The notes under the pieces are model-generated. The model saw only the letters and a program-made list of their open reading frames with translations. It did not search any database and was not told where the DNA came from. Position numbers and translations under genes: made by a program. A stretch of DNA of 64,000 nucleotides from Limnohabitans sp. INBF002 (GTDB lineage Bacteria > Pseudomonadota > Gammaproteobacteria > Burkholderiales > Burkholderiaceae_C): the NCBI RefSeq assembly GCF_027924905.1, contig NZ_AP027055.1, positions 1,984,001 through 2,048,000 of the forward strand. The letters run 5' to 3'. Positions 7,666-15,156 of this stretch are shown here, in pieces (positions within the stretch are counted from its first letter, which is position 1; the number at the start of each line of letters is the position of its first letter).

Positions 7666-8742
7666 ATGAATCTCACTGCACTGAATGAAACTTATGGCGA
7701 GTCCGCTGTCTTGGCCGTTGGTGGCTGGGTCATTGGTCTGTTGTTTGGATTTTTTGCCCAGCGCTCTAAGTTTTGCCTGCGTGCAGCCGTTGTGGAGTTT
7801 TGGCACCATCAATTTGGGGAAAAACTTTCAGTTTGGTTGCTCACATTTTCTGCAGCAGTCATTGCCATTCAAAGCCTCATTGTGTTGGGCGACCTCGACG
7901 TCAGCACCGCACGTCAGCTGGCCACGCGGGGCAGCTTGTCCGGCGCACTGATTGGCGGCTTGCTGTTTGGTGCAGGCATGATCATGACCCGCGGGTGTGC
8001 CAGCCGCTTGCTCATTTTGTCAGCCAACGGCAATTTACGTGCTTTGCTATCGGGCTTGGTGTTTGCCGTTACTGCGCAATCGGCTTTGTCAGGAGCGCTC
8101 TCGCCTCTGCGCCAAGAGATCACCAACCTTTGGACGGTGGAAGGCGGCAGCAGCCGTGACCTGTTGGCCATGTTGGGTCTGAGCCACACCACAGGATTGG
8201 TCATTGGATGCGTTTGGCTGTTGGCTGCGTTGTACTTCACCACACGCACCACGCAACGTGCATGGATGTGGATAGGCGGCATTGGCACCGGCTTGAGCGT
8301 GGCGATGGCTTGGTGGTTTTCGTACAGCGTGTCTAAAGCCTCGTTCGAAGTGGTGCACATCCAAGGCATCACCTTCAGCGGCCCGTCAGCCGAGTGGCTC
8401 ATGCGCGTGCTGGCCCCCAATCCACCAGCCATTGGTTTTGACTTTGGTTTGTTGCCTGGTGTTTTCCTGGGCTCGTTCTTTGCTGCGTGGCTAGGCAAGG
8501 AACTCAAATTGGAAGGGTTCAAAGACGGCTATGCCATGCGCCGCTACATCGTGGGCGCCATCTTCATGGGATTTGGTGCCATGCTGGCAGGCGGTTGTGC
8601 GGTAGGTGCCGGCGTGACAGGCGGGGCTATTTTTGCGCTGACAGCTTGGCTTGCTTTGATTGGCATGTGGATGGGCGCAGGCTTGGTCGACCGATGGATG
8701 GATCCGCCACCCGTGAGTGCCCCCACGTTGATGCAACCTTGA
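7666..8742 (+). CDS. YeeE/YedE-family thiosulfate transporter (TsuA-like)
   Basis: The 358-aa integral membrane protein has about nine to ten hydrophobic segments and the conserved cysteine motifs of the sulfur-transport YeeE/YedE family: FAQRSKFCLRAA near residue 35, MTRGCASR near 110 and GGCAVGAGVTGG near 310. In TsuA such cysteines relay thiosulfate through the inner membrane. In this context it probably brings thiosulfate into the cytoplasm or handles persulfide sulfur alongside periplasmic Sox oxidation. It is divergent from soxH and followed by a long hairpin. The exact substrate is inferred from the family. Confidence 0.82.
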   Translation: MNLTALNETYGESAVLAVGGWVIGLLFGFFAQRSKFCLRAAVVEFWHHQFGEKLSVWLLTFSAAVIAIQSLIVLGDLDVSTARQLATRGSLSGALIGGLLFGAGMIMTRGCASRLLILSANGNLRALLSGLVFAVTAQSALSGALSPLRQEITNLWTVEGGSSRDLLAMLGLSHTTGLVIGCVWLLAALYFTTRTTQRAWMWIGGIGTGLSVAMAWWFSYSVSKASFEVVHIQGITFSGPSAEWLMRVLAPNPPAIGFDFGLLPGVFLGSFFAAWLGKELKLEGFKDGYAMRRYIVGAIFMGFGAMLAGGCAVGAGVTGGAIFALTAWLALIGMWMGAGLVDRWMDPPPVSAPTLMQP

Positions 8743-8789
8743 GCGGCGACGGTTGATTCGAATTCTTACGTTATAGTTTTCAACGTACT

Positions 8790-8832
8790 GGCAAACGCCA
8801 TCACTGGGTTAACCCCGTGATGGCGTTTTGCC
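8790..8832. terminator. 43-bp near-perfect palindrome between the transporter and soxE
   Basis: GGCAAACGCCATCAC pairs with GTGATGGCGTTTTGCC with one bulged T, and the interior GGGTTAACCC is itself a palindrome, so the whole element folds into about 20 bp with one mismatch. It follows the transporter stop by 47 bp. It has no clear U-tract outside the stem, so it may be a terminator, an mRNA-stabilising end or a protein-binding palindrome. Confidence 0.6.
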
Positions 8833-8886
8833 ATTCTCGATATATTACTGATCACTGATTAATTAAATCTGCTCAACGAGGTTTCG

Positions 8887-9222
8887 ATGAAAACAACATC
8901 TCCCCACTTGTTGCGTTTGCTGGCCGCCGCAGCCTTGATGCTGGGTGCCAACGTCGCATCACACGCCCAAGACAAAGCCACGCAATTGCACAACCGCGCC
9001 ACCGCTGCCATGTGTGCCAACTGCCATGGCACCGAAGGCCGCACCATCGAAGGCTCAGCTATTCCCTCGTTGGCTGGCATGCCCAAAGACTACATGGTGT
9101 TGCAAATGAAAGCCTTCAAAGAAGGTACACGTCCTGCCACAGTGATGCACCAAATCACCAAAGGCCTGACCGATGCCCAAATCGACACCATCGCCAATTA
9201 CTACGCTGCTACCAAGCGCTGA
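8887..9222 (+). CDS. soxE: SoxE-like cytochrome c, heme subunit of flavocytochrome c sulfide dehydrogenase
   Basis: The 111-aa periplasmic protein has a Sec signal (ends ASHAQ) and one class-I type heme motif CANCH (C43, C46, H47), with a possible distal methionine in YMVLQM. It is the expected electron acceptor for the flavoprotein encoded 13 bp downstream. Together SoxEF (FccAB-like) oxidise sulfide to sulfane sulfur and pass electrons to the respiratory chain. Pairing with soxF gives the call; the cytochrome alone could not be distinguished from other small c-type cytochromes. Confidence 0.85.
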   Translation: MKTTSPHLLRLLAAAALMLGANVASHAQDKATQLHNRATAAMCANCHGTEGRTIEGSAIPSLAGMPKDYMVLQMKAFKEGTRPATVMHQITKGLTDAQIDTIANYYAATKR

Positions 9223-9235
9223 TCAAGGATTCATC

Positions 9236-10522
9236 ATGAAACGTCGCAGTTTTGTTCAAGCCTCTATGGCTCTTGGTTCTTTTGGCGCACTCGGCAGCAT
9301 GGTCGGTTGCGCATCGGTGGGCCGCGTGCCCGAAAAAGCACGCGTGGTCGTGGTGGGTGGCGGCTATGGTGGCGCAACTGCTGCTAAGTACGTGCGCATG
9401 TTGTCGAACTACCAAATCGATGTGACCTTGATTGAGCCGAATGGTGAGTTCGTGTCCTGCCCGATCTCCAACTTGGTGATTGGCGGCAGCAAGACCATGG
9501 CAGACATCACCACGCCCTACGACAAGCTCTCTGGCAAGCATGGTGTCAACATCGTGCGGGACTACGTTGCCAGTGTCGACCCCGTCAAAAAGACGGTGAC
9601 TTTGGCCAGTGGCCCCAGCATTCGCTACGACAAGCTGGTCATGTCGCCTGGCATTGACTTGATGTTCAACACCATCGAAGGTTTGAAAGAAGCCAACGCC
9701 TCCGGTCAAATTTTGCAAGCTTGGAAAGGTGGCCCGGAAACTTTGGCCCTGCGCAAACAACTTGAGTCAATGGACGATGGCGGCGTGTATGCCATCACCA
9801 TTCCAGAAGCGCCCTACCGCTGCCCACCCGGCCCGTACGAACGAGCCAGCCAAGTGGCACATTACTTCAAGCAACACAAGCCCAAGTCAAAAGTGCTGAT
9901 CTTGGATGCCAACCAAGACGTGACCTCCAAAGGTCCGTTGTTCAAGAAGTTCTGGGCAGACAACTACAAAGGCATCTTGGAATACATGCCGCAGCACAAA
10001 GTCGTGGCAGTTGACGCCAAGACCAACACCTTAAAGTTTGATGTGCAAAACGATGTCAAAGCCAACGTGCTCAACGTGTTACCTGCCATGCGCGCGGGTG
10101 GCATTGCCGTGCAGTCGAGCTTGGCCAACGTCAACGCACGTTGGTGCGGCGTGCACTACCAAACCTTTGAGTCCACACAAGCCAAAGACATTCACGTCAT
10201 TGGTGACTCCATCATGCTGGCCCCGCTCATGCCCAAGTCGGGTCACATGGCCAACTCGCACGGCAAGGTCACAGCAGCCGCCATCGTGGCGCAGTTGTCG
10301 GATATGCCGGTCAACCCAGCACCATTCCTCAGCAACACTTGCTACAGCTTTGTGAACGACAAGTTGGTGGTGCACGTAGCATCGGTTCACCAATACGATG
10401 CCAAAGACAAAACCTACAAAACCGTGCCAGGCTCGGGCGGTGTGTCTGCAGCGCCTAACGAACTGGAAGGCATTTACGCGTGGAATTGGGCCCAAAACAT
10501 CTGGGCCGACAGCTTGATGTGA
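9236..10522 (+). CDS. soxF: SoxF/FccB flavoprotein subunit of sulfide dehydrogenase
   Basis: The 428-aa protein starts with a Tat signal (MKRRSFVQAS), then an FAD-binding dinucleotide fold VVVVGGGYGGATAAK. FVSCPISN resembles the site where FccB attaches flavin through a cysteine. Further cysteines in YRCPPGPYE, RWCGVHY and NTCYSF provide candidates for the redox-active disulfide that binds sulfide. Start ATG 9236 has AAGGA 7 nt upstream; a longer frame from 9173 overlaps soxE and has no signal in register. It is in an operon with soxE and the following DsrE-like gene (11-bp gap). Confidence 0.92.
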   Translation: MKRRSFVQASMALGSFGALGSMVGCASVGRVPEKARVVVVGGGYGGATAAKYVRMLSNYQIDVTLIEPNGEFVSCPISNLVIGGSKTMADITTPYDKLSGKHGVNIVRDYVASVDPVKKTVTLASGPSIRYDKLVMSPGIDLMFNTIEGLKEANASGQILQAWKGGPETLALRKQLESMDDGGVYAITIPEAPYRCPPGPYERASQVAHYFKQHKPKSKVLILDANQDVTSKGPLFKKFWADNYKGILEYMPQHKVVAVDAKTNTLKFDVQNDVKANVLNVLPAMRAGGIAVQSSLANVNARWCGVHYQTFESTQAKDIHVIGDSIMLAPLMPKSGHMANSHGKVTAAAIVAQLSDMPVNPAPFLSNTCYSFVNDKLVVHVASVHQYDAKDKTYKTVPGSGGVSAAPNELEGIYAWNWAQNIWADSLM

Positions 10523-10533
10523 GAATGCACCAC

Positions 10534-10965
10534 ATGAATATCTTCAAATATATTTCACACGCTCTCACAGCCTTGTTGCTGGCATTGAGTTTCAGCTCGG
10601 TACAAGCACAAGACATCAAGGTGGTCTACCACGTCAACACAGGCGTGGACACCGCAGCGGCCATCTTGGGCAACGTACGCAATCACTTGAATGCAGATCC
10701 AACAGCCAAAATTGTGGTGGTCACTCATGGCCCTGGCATCGACTTTTTGTTGGATGGCGCCAAAGACAACAAAGGCCGCGAGTTCAGCGGCATGGTGTCT
10801 GACTTGTCTGGCAAAGGTGTGCAGTTTCGCGTGTGTAACAACACGCTGACCTCGCGCAACATCGATGCCAACAAAGTGTCCATGGATGCCAAGATCGTGC
10901 CATCAGGCGTGGCCGAAGTGGCGCGCTTGCAAGCCAAAGAAGGTCATGTGTATCTCAAGCCATAA
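10534..10965 (+). CDS. Secreted DsrE-like protein of the sulfide-oxidation operon
   Basis: The 143-aa protein has a Sec signal (ends SSVQAQ) and a DsrE/DsrF-like alpha/beta fold: KVVYHVN, AAAILGNVRNHL, KIVVVTHGPGIDFLL and a late FRVCNNTL with a cysteine near residue 107. Cytoplasmic DsrE/TusD relatives carry persulfide sulfur on a cysteine; a periplasmic member after soxEF could accept sulfane sulfur from sulfide oxidation, which is inference. It lies 11 bp after soxF and is followed by a strong terminator. An upstream ATG at 10525 is an alternative start adding three residues. Confidence 0.75.
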   Translation: MNIFKYISHALTALLLALSFSSVQAQDIKVVYHVNTGVDTAAAILGNVRNHLNADPTAKIVVVTHGPGIDFLLDGAKDNKGREFSGMVSDLSGKGVQFRVCNNTLTSRNIDANKVSMDAKIVPSGVAEVARLQAKEGHVYLKP

Positions 10966-10983
10966 CACGTCAATGCTTCTATG

Positions 10984-11011
10984 AAAAGGGCCGCAATTGC
11001 GGCCCTTTTTT
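10984..11011 (+). terminator. Intrinsic terminator after the soxEF-dsrE operon
   Basis: AAAAGGGCCGC-AATT-GCGGCCCTTTTTT forms an 8-bp GC-rich stem with flanking A and T runs, 18 bp after the DsrE-like stop codon. It closes the plus-strand sulfide-oxidation operon. Confidence 0.9.
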
Positions 11012-11023
11012 ATTTCATCAACT

Positions 11024-11086
11024 GGCGTACGGTCTTGCCCGTACGTGGCTTATCGAATTTTCAAATACTGTGATTTTTTCTACAGT
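11024..11086 (+). promoter_or_regulatory. Operator/promoter module, copy 1 (for the 59-aa membrane protein)
   Basis: The module contains the dyad CGTACGG-N6-CCGTACG (11026-11045), then TGGCTTATCGAATTTTCAAA and, further on, TTTCTACAGT. TTTTCA (11058-11063) and TACAGT (11081-11086) are spaced by 17 bp and fit a sigma-70 promoter; the dyad centre is then near -58, a class-I activator position. The first 42 bp match copy 2 (11739-11780, opposite strand) at 40 positions. The best candidate binder is the FixJ-type regulator encoded nearby, or the MarR-like protein. Confidence 0.75.
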
Positions 11087-11135
11087 GAGGTATCTGCAAA
11101 CCCGTGCATTTGTTCCAAGCCAAAGAAAGCCTCAC

Positions 11136-11315
11136 ATGACACCCGTTGTTACACAAGTTCTGCTCAAGAAAAAGAAGCAGCAAACGCTGGCACGTTCAAT
11201 GGCCACCAAAGAAGATCCAACCAGCGAGCAACAGATGTACTACAAAGATGTGGCTGGGTTTTTTATCTTCTTGCTGGTCGTCTTCACCGTGTTGATGATT
11301 TCGCTTTATGCCTGA
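11136..11315 (+). CDS. Small single-span membrane protein, function unknown
   Basis: The 59-aa protein has a basic, soluble N-terminal half (LLKKKKQQ) and one C-terminal transmembrane helix (about residues 37-57, GFFIFLLVVFTVLMISLY). The start ATG 11136 is chosen because it gives a compact protein; the ribosome binding site is weak (AAAGAAAG). It is driven by promoter module copy 1 and converges on the MarR-like gene, 11 bp away. I do not recognise a family. It could be a small subunit or modulator of a membrane complex controlled by the adjacent two-component system. Confidence 0.6.
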   Translation: MTPVVTQVLLKKKKQQTLARSMATKEDPTSEQQMYYKDVAGFFIFLLVVFTVLMISLYA

Positions 11316-11326
11316 TGCGAGGTCAA

Positions 11327-11710
11327 TCAACCCACGGTTGATGCAGGCATCAGAGTTCCCAAGTATTCAAAATAGGCAAGGGCCTTCTCTGCGGGCTCAA
11401 TAAATTTCACACGACGGTCAACCGTGTCGACGACCACATGAATCAATTCAGCATCTCGCAAGTTGTCAATTTTTCGGCTCACCGCAGATGGGCTGAGGAA
11501 CAGTTCGTCACGCAACTCCAAGGCCTGCATCATGGATAAAGGCTGCTGCATCGCATATCGAACCGCAATGATTTCAAGCAGTCTTTGCTCATCGGGTGGA
11601 ATCAACAAAGGTTTTTGATGCGATTGACGGGCCTTGTGTACGGCCAACAAAAAATCTAAATATTTGAGTTTTACAGGCGCAAGCGTTGCACCTTGTTGCT
11701 GATCAGTCAT
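11327..11710 (-). CDS. MarR-like winged-helix transcriptional regulator
   Basis: The 127-aa protein has a winged helix-turn-helix near residues 48-100: PLSMMQALELRDELFLSPSAVSRKIDNLRDAELI, followed by a wing with VVDTVDRRVKFIEPAEKAL, as in MarR-type proteins. ATG 11710 lies just downstream of a TACAGT -10 element (11718-11723), so its transcript may be nearly leaderless. It is preceded by promoter module copy 2, the inverted duplicate of the one driving the facing 59-aa gene, so the two are likely co-regulated. The ligand is unknown. A longer frame from 11737 would start upstream of the predicted transcript start. Confidence 0.7.
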   Translation of the reverse strand: MTDQQQGATLAPVKLKYLDFLLAVHKARQSHQKPLLIPPDEQRLLEIIAVRYAMQQPLSMMQALELRDELFLSPSAVSRKIDNLRDAELIHVVVDTVDRRVKFIEPAEKALAYFEYLGTLMPASTVG

Positions 11711-11717
11711 AGTGATG

Positions 11718-11780
11718 ACTGTAGAAACAATTCGCAATTTTGAAAATTCGATAAGCCACGTACGGGCTAGGCCGTACGCC
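11718..11780 (-). promoter_or_regulatory. Operator/promoter module, copy 2 (for the MarR-like gene)
   Basis: On the minus strand this repeats copy 1: CGTACGG-N6-CCGTACG (11759-11778), TGGCTTATCGAATTTTCAAA, a diverged 12-base spacer, and TTTCTACAGT ending at 11718. Spacing between dyad, -35-like TTTTCA and -10 TACAGT is identical to copy 1, which argues for functional conservation rather than chance. Confidence 0.75.
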
Positions 11781-11788
11781 CAAAAGAA

Positions 11789-12382
11789 TTAATGGATGCG
11801 TTCAATGCTCATGCGAACCAGCTCGGCCAAGGTCTTGGCACCCAGCTTCTCCATCACACGCCCTTTATGCACTTCCACCGTGCGTGGGCTGATGCCCAGC
11901 AAAGCGCCAGCCTCGCGATGTGTCATGCCTTGAGCGATGGCTGTCATCACTTCACGCTCACGGGGTGTCAACGTCTCAAACGACTGGGTTCGAACGGTAG
12001 AAACGGCGTTCGATTTGAGCCGCTCAAACGCACGCTCAATGGCGTCAAGCAATATCGACATGACGACCGGTTTTTCAAGAAAGTCGACCGCTTGGTTCAA
12101 AAAGGCGCGACGCATCACGTCCACATCAGCAAAGGCCGTGAGGAAAATCACTTCTATAGGGTGATGCAGACTGCCTAACTTCTCTTGCAAATCAAGCCCG
12201 CTCATGCCGGCCATGTTGAGGTCCAATACCAAACAGCAAGGCTTATCGGGCGCAGCGCTTAGAAAAGCCTCGCTGCTTTCATAGGTGCGGCAATCAAACC
12301 CTTTGAGACCCAGCATGATGGACAAGGAATCACGCACAGACGCATCGTCGTCCACGATACAAACCAAACGGCTCTCATTCAT
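11789..12382 (-). CDS. FixJ/NarL-type response regulator
   Basis: The 197-aa protein has a receiver domain (residues 5-120; acidic pocket DDD at 11-13, phosphoacceptor D54 in LVLDLNM, conserved T/K positions in FLTAFAD and FLEKPV) and a C-terminal LuxR-type helix-turn-helix (TPREREVMTAIAQGMTHREAGALLGISPRTVEVHK). ATG 12382 overlaps the end of the sensor kinase gene by 8 bp, so they form a coupled pair. The dyad CGTACGG-N6-CCGTACG, present just downstream of its gene and before the 59-aa gene, is a plausible target. The C-terminus lies 8 bp from copy 2 of that module. Confidence 0.9.
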   Translation of the reverse strand: MNESRLVCIVDDDASVRDSLSIMLGLKGFDCRTYESSEAFLSAAPDKPCCLVLDLNMAGMSGLDLQEKLGSLHHPIEVIFLTAFADVDVMRRAFLNQAVDFLEKPVVMSILLDAIERAFERLKSNAVSTVRTQSFETLTPREREVMTAIAQGMTHREAGALLGISPRTVEVHKGRVMEKLGAKTLAELVRMSIERIH

Positions 12383-13952
12383 CGACGCAATCTCCAAGGG
12401 GAAGAAGGATTTGAAAACATTTCTCAGGGTGCGCTTGATAACGCAACACGCCCCCGTTATTTTCAACCAGTGAGCGACTCACTGACAAACCCAACCCCAA
12501 GCCATCTTTTTTCTTGGAATAAAAGGGCCTGAACACTTGATCGGCCGCATCTGCATCTAGCAACGTGCCTTGGTCGATCACGCGGATGCTCAGCATCTGC
12601 TTTTCATCTGCGTTGACGCGAACCGTCACTTGAGCCCCTGAAGGTGACGCATCAATGGCATTTTTTAACAAGTTACCCAAGGCGGTGCTGATCTGCACAC
12701 GGTCCACCAAGACATGATCTTCATGGTGTGTGTAGACCGTGACCAAGGCCACATCTGCCTTGGCGGCCTTGTGTGCAAAACGCGCCACGCATTCATCTAC
12801 CAAATGCGTGACCGAGGTGTCTTGCAAAGACGATGCACCTGAAATGAAATAACTGCGCAAGCCCCGCACAATATCTGTCGCACGCAAGGCCTCATTCACC
12901 ACATTGCGCAGCATGGTGACGAGCTGCGTTTGTTGTGCATCTGTCATTTTTTCTTTTTGCAGTTCGGTCAGCATGAGTGCCGATTCCGCATAAGCGCTCA
13001 AAGCACTCATGGGCTGATGCAGCTCGTGCGCCAGCGACCCAGCCAATTCACCCGCAGCCACCAGCTGCAAGCTGTCACGCAAGCGCTCTTCCGTGCGCAA
13101 ACGTTCATCCACCACCGTTCCAATGATGAGTCCCGTCAACGACAAACTGAGCATGACAATTTGCATGTCCATCAAATCAGCAGGCTGCACCCCCACTCGC
13201 GTGGCAGAAAACACCAAAGGCAACTGAATGAGCGCTGCAACCAACGTGGCACCTGGCAGCGAATACGTGGCCGCGATCAAGCCCAACACAAAGAACAGCG
13301 AGAAAAAATATTTCATCTGGTCTTCAATGGGCAATGAAAAAATCAGCCATAAACAGATGGCTAAGCCCAACATCAGAACCCAAAACAAAACACTGCGAAA
13401 CATCTGTAGGTATTGCACATGGCGCCGCTTGTCAGCCGCGACAAAAAACAACGGCAGCAGCACCATCAAACCCAACAAATCGCCGATAAAGAAACGGTGC
13501 ACAGCGCCTAAGAAGTCATGCGTAGACAGCACGCCAATCCAAGTCTGCGTGCCCACATAGGCCATGGCTGTAAACAAAGCGCCGCAAAGAATTACCGCAC
13601 CCAGCACGAAAACGTCATGCCGATTGCGTAGCGCGGTGCGCCCCGCCAAAGTCCACCGCAAAGTCAAAGCAATCGCTGCATAGCAAGTCACAAGTACCGC
13701 GTTGCCCAAGACCACGGCAGGTGACAAAAACAAAGTGCCACGAACCAAACTGTCTGACAGGCCCAACGTGAGATACACCCATGTCATCCATGAGTTGCCA
13801 GCCCAAAAAAGAAACAACACCTCGAGCGCCGCAGGAGGATTCCAGGGCGTGATGTTCAGGTCACCAATGGGGTAGATGTAGCTAAGCTTGTCGACGGCAA
13901 AGAACAAGCATGAAAAAACCAGCGCGATGGCGATTTTTTTGAGGTTCAGCAT
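12375..13952 (-). CDS. Membrane sensor histidine kinase with MASE1-like sensor domain
   Basis: The 525-aa protein has about eight hydrophobic segments in residues 1-280, resembling the MASE1 integral membrane sensor (WNPPAALEVLFLFWAG, HRFFIGDLLGLMVLLPLF). It then has a short coiled coil, a HisKA domain with phospho-acceptor H309 in LAHELHQP, and an HATPase_c domain with N-box NLLKNAIDA and G-box GLGLGLSVSRSL. No PAS domain is seen, so the signal is probably sensed in or through the membrane. ATG 13952 is 7 bp after the ArsR-type gene; longer frames run into that gene. It is co-transcribed with the response regulator. Confidence 0.9.
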   Translation of the reverse strand: MLNLKKIAIALVFSCLFFAVDKLSYIYPIGDLNITPWNPPAALEVLFLFWAGNSWMTWVYLTLGLSDSLVRGTLFLSPAVVLGNAVLVTCYAAIALTLRWTLAGRTALRNRHDVFVLGAVILCGALFTAMAYVGTQTWIGVLSTHDFLGAVHRFFIGDLLGLMVLLPLFFVAADKRRHVQYLQMFRSVLFWVLMLGLAICLWLIFSLPIEDQMKYFFSLFFVLGLIAATYSLPGATLVAALIQLPLVFSATRVGVQPADLMDMQIVMLSLSLTGLIIGTVVDERLRTEERLRDSLQLVAAGELAGSLAHELHQPMSALSAYAESALMLTELQKEKMTDAQQTQLVTMLRNVVNEALRATDIVRGLRSYFISGASSLQDTSVTHLVDECVARFAHKAAKADVALVTVYTHHEDHVLVDRVQISTALGNLLKNAIDASPSGAQVTVRVNADEKQMLSIRVIDQGTLLDADAADQVFRPFYSKKKDGLGLGLSVSRSLVENNGGVLRYQAHPEKCFQILLPLGDCVDE

Positions 13953-13959
13953 CCAATGT

Positions 13960-14409
13960 TTAATGCGACAAATCGCTATCAATGGCGATTTGAGTACACA
14001 CCGCACGGCACAGCGTGACGACGCGCTCATTGATGATGCGGTAATAGATTTGCACGCCTTCACGGCGACGACCCAAAATTTTGGCTTTGAACAAGGTGTT
14101 CAAGTGCTGCGACATATTGGGTTGGGTGGTGTCGATTTCTTCAAGCAACTGCCCCACGTTTTTTTCTTCGTTGCACAAGCAGTTGATGATTTTCAAACGC
14201 ATGGGCGCTGACATCACACGGAAAGTTTCGGCAGCCAAATCAAACATCACATCCAGATTTGGACTTTCAGTTGTCGTTTTTTTCGGCGTCTTGGCAGAGG
14301 TCTTCACCGTTTTGGCGACAAGCTTTTTGACCACCGGTTTTTTTACGGCCACAGGTTTGGTCGCCGTCTTTGCTTTGACGGGTGTTGGGTTTGTCTTTTT
14401 AGTAGCCAT
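13960..14409 (-). CDS. ArsR/SoxR-type repressor with lysine-rich N-terminal tail
   Basis: The 149-aa protein has an ArsR winged helix (about residues 52-130: AETFRVMSAPMRLKIINCL, TTQPNMSQHLNTLFKAKILGRRREG, YYRIINERV). Cysteines C77/C79 lie before the recognition helix and C134/C138 in the last helix, close to the positions of the persulfide-sensing cysteines of SqrR/BigR/SoxR proteins. Unusually, residues 1-48 form a Lys/Ala/Thr/Pro-rich tail like histone H1 tails. It is the first of three regulatory genes (ArsR, kinase, response regulator) and follows plsC by 15 bp. A role in controlling the sox genes is inferred from these cysteines and proximity. Confidence 0.8.
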   Translation of the reverse strand: MATKKTNPTPVKAKTATKPVAVKKPVVKKLVAKTVKTSAKTPKKTTTESPNLDVMFDLAAETFRVMSAPMRLKIINCLCNEEKNVGQLLEEIDTTQPNMSQHLNTLFKAKILGRRREGVQIYYRIINERVVTLCRAVCTQIAIDSDLSH

Positions 14410-14424
14410 AGGTTTAAAAGGATA

Positions 14425-15156
14425 TCACTTGCACAAATCGGCTACTGAGGTTTGCAGACTTTGCGCCCACTCGCGGCGGTTGCGTCCATCGGCGTGCTGC
14501 TTGTCGCCATAACGCACTTGCGCCAGCAGCGGCGGTGCGCACAACGTGCGCCACAAAGAACTGATCAAGGTGTCATGGTCGTGGTAGCAAGGCGCCAAGC
14601 TACGTTCTTGGGTATGCGCATCCATGAACTGCAATGCAACGGGCTGAATCGGTGCTTCTGCAGAAATGGCTGCTTGCAACAAATTGGCATGAAACGGCAG
14701 CACCGTGATGCCATCGCCCGTAACGCCTTCTGGGAACACGGCCAGCACTTGACCTTCACACAAAGCAGACGCCATTTGATGGACCACGCGCATCGCATCG
14801 TTGCGCGAGCCACGCTCGATGTAGAGCGATCCACCGCCGGTGGTCAGCACGCCCACCAAAGGCCAGCTGCGAATTTCAGACTTGGCCACAAAGCGGCAAT
14901 GGCAAGCGGCATGCATCACCAAGATGTCGAGCCACGAAATATGGTTGGCCGCCATCAAGACAGGGCCCTGTGCCGGGTGGCCTTTGACGCGCACCTCAAT
15001 GCCGATGATGGCCAACATGCCGCGCGCCCATACCTCGACTGCACGGGCTTGTTGCTCGTCGCTGAGTTTGGGGAATGCGGTGCGCACCATCCAATAGCCA
15101 CGCAAGACCTGCGCGATGACGCGCAGAAACTTGGCGATGGCGTGCAAGCTGCGCAT
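14425..15156 (-). CDS. plsC: 1-acyl-sn-glycerol-3-phosphate acyltransferase
   Basis: The 243-aa enzyme makes phosphatidic acid in the inner membrane. It has an N-terminal hydrophobic helix, the HX4D catalytic motif in ANHISWLD (about residue 71), the substrate-binding block SLYIERGSR and the FPEG motif in AVFPEGVTGDG. ATG 15156 overlaps the pyrC' stop codon by one base (TGATG), so translation is coupled. The next gene downstream is the ArsR-type regulator. Motifs and length agree with the family. Confidence 0.92.
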   Translation of the reverse strand: MRSLHAIAKFLRVIAQVLRGYWMVRTAFPKLSDEQQARAVEVWARGMLAIIGIEVRVKGHPAQGPVLMAANHISWLDILVMHAACHCRFVAKSEIRSWPLVGVLTTGGGSLYIERGSRNDAMRVVHQMASALCEGQVLAVFPEGVTGDGITVLPFHANLLQAAISAEAPIQPVALQFMDAHTQERSLAPCYHDHDTLISSLWRTLCAPPLLAQVRYGDKQHADGRNRREWAQSLQTSVADLCK

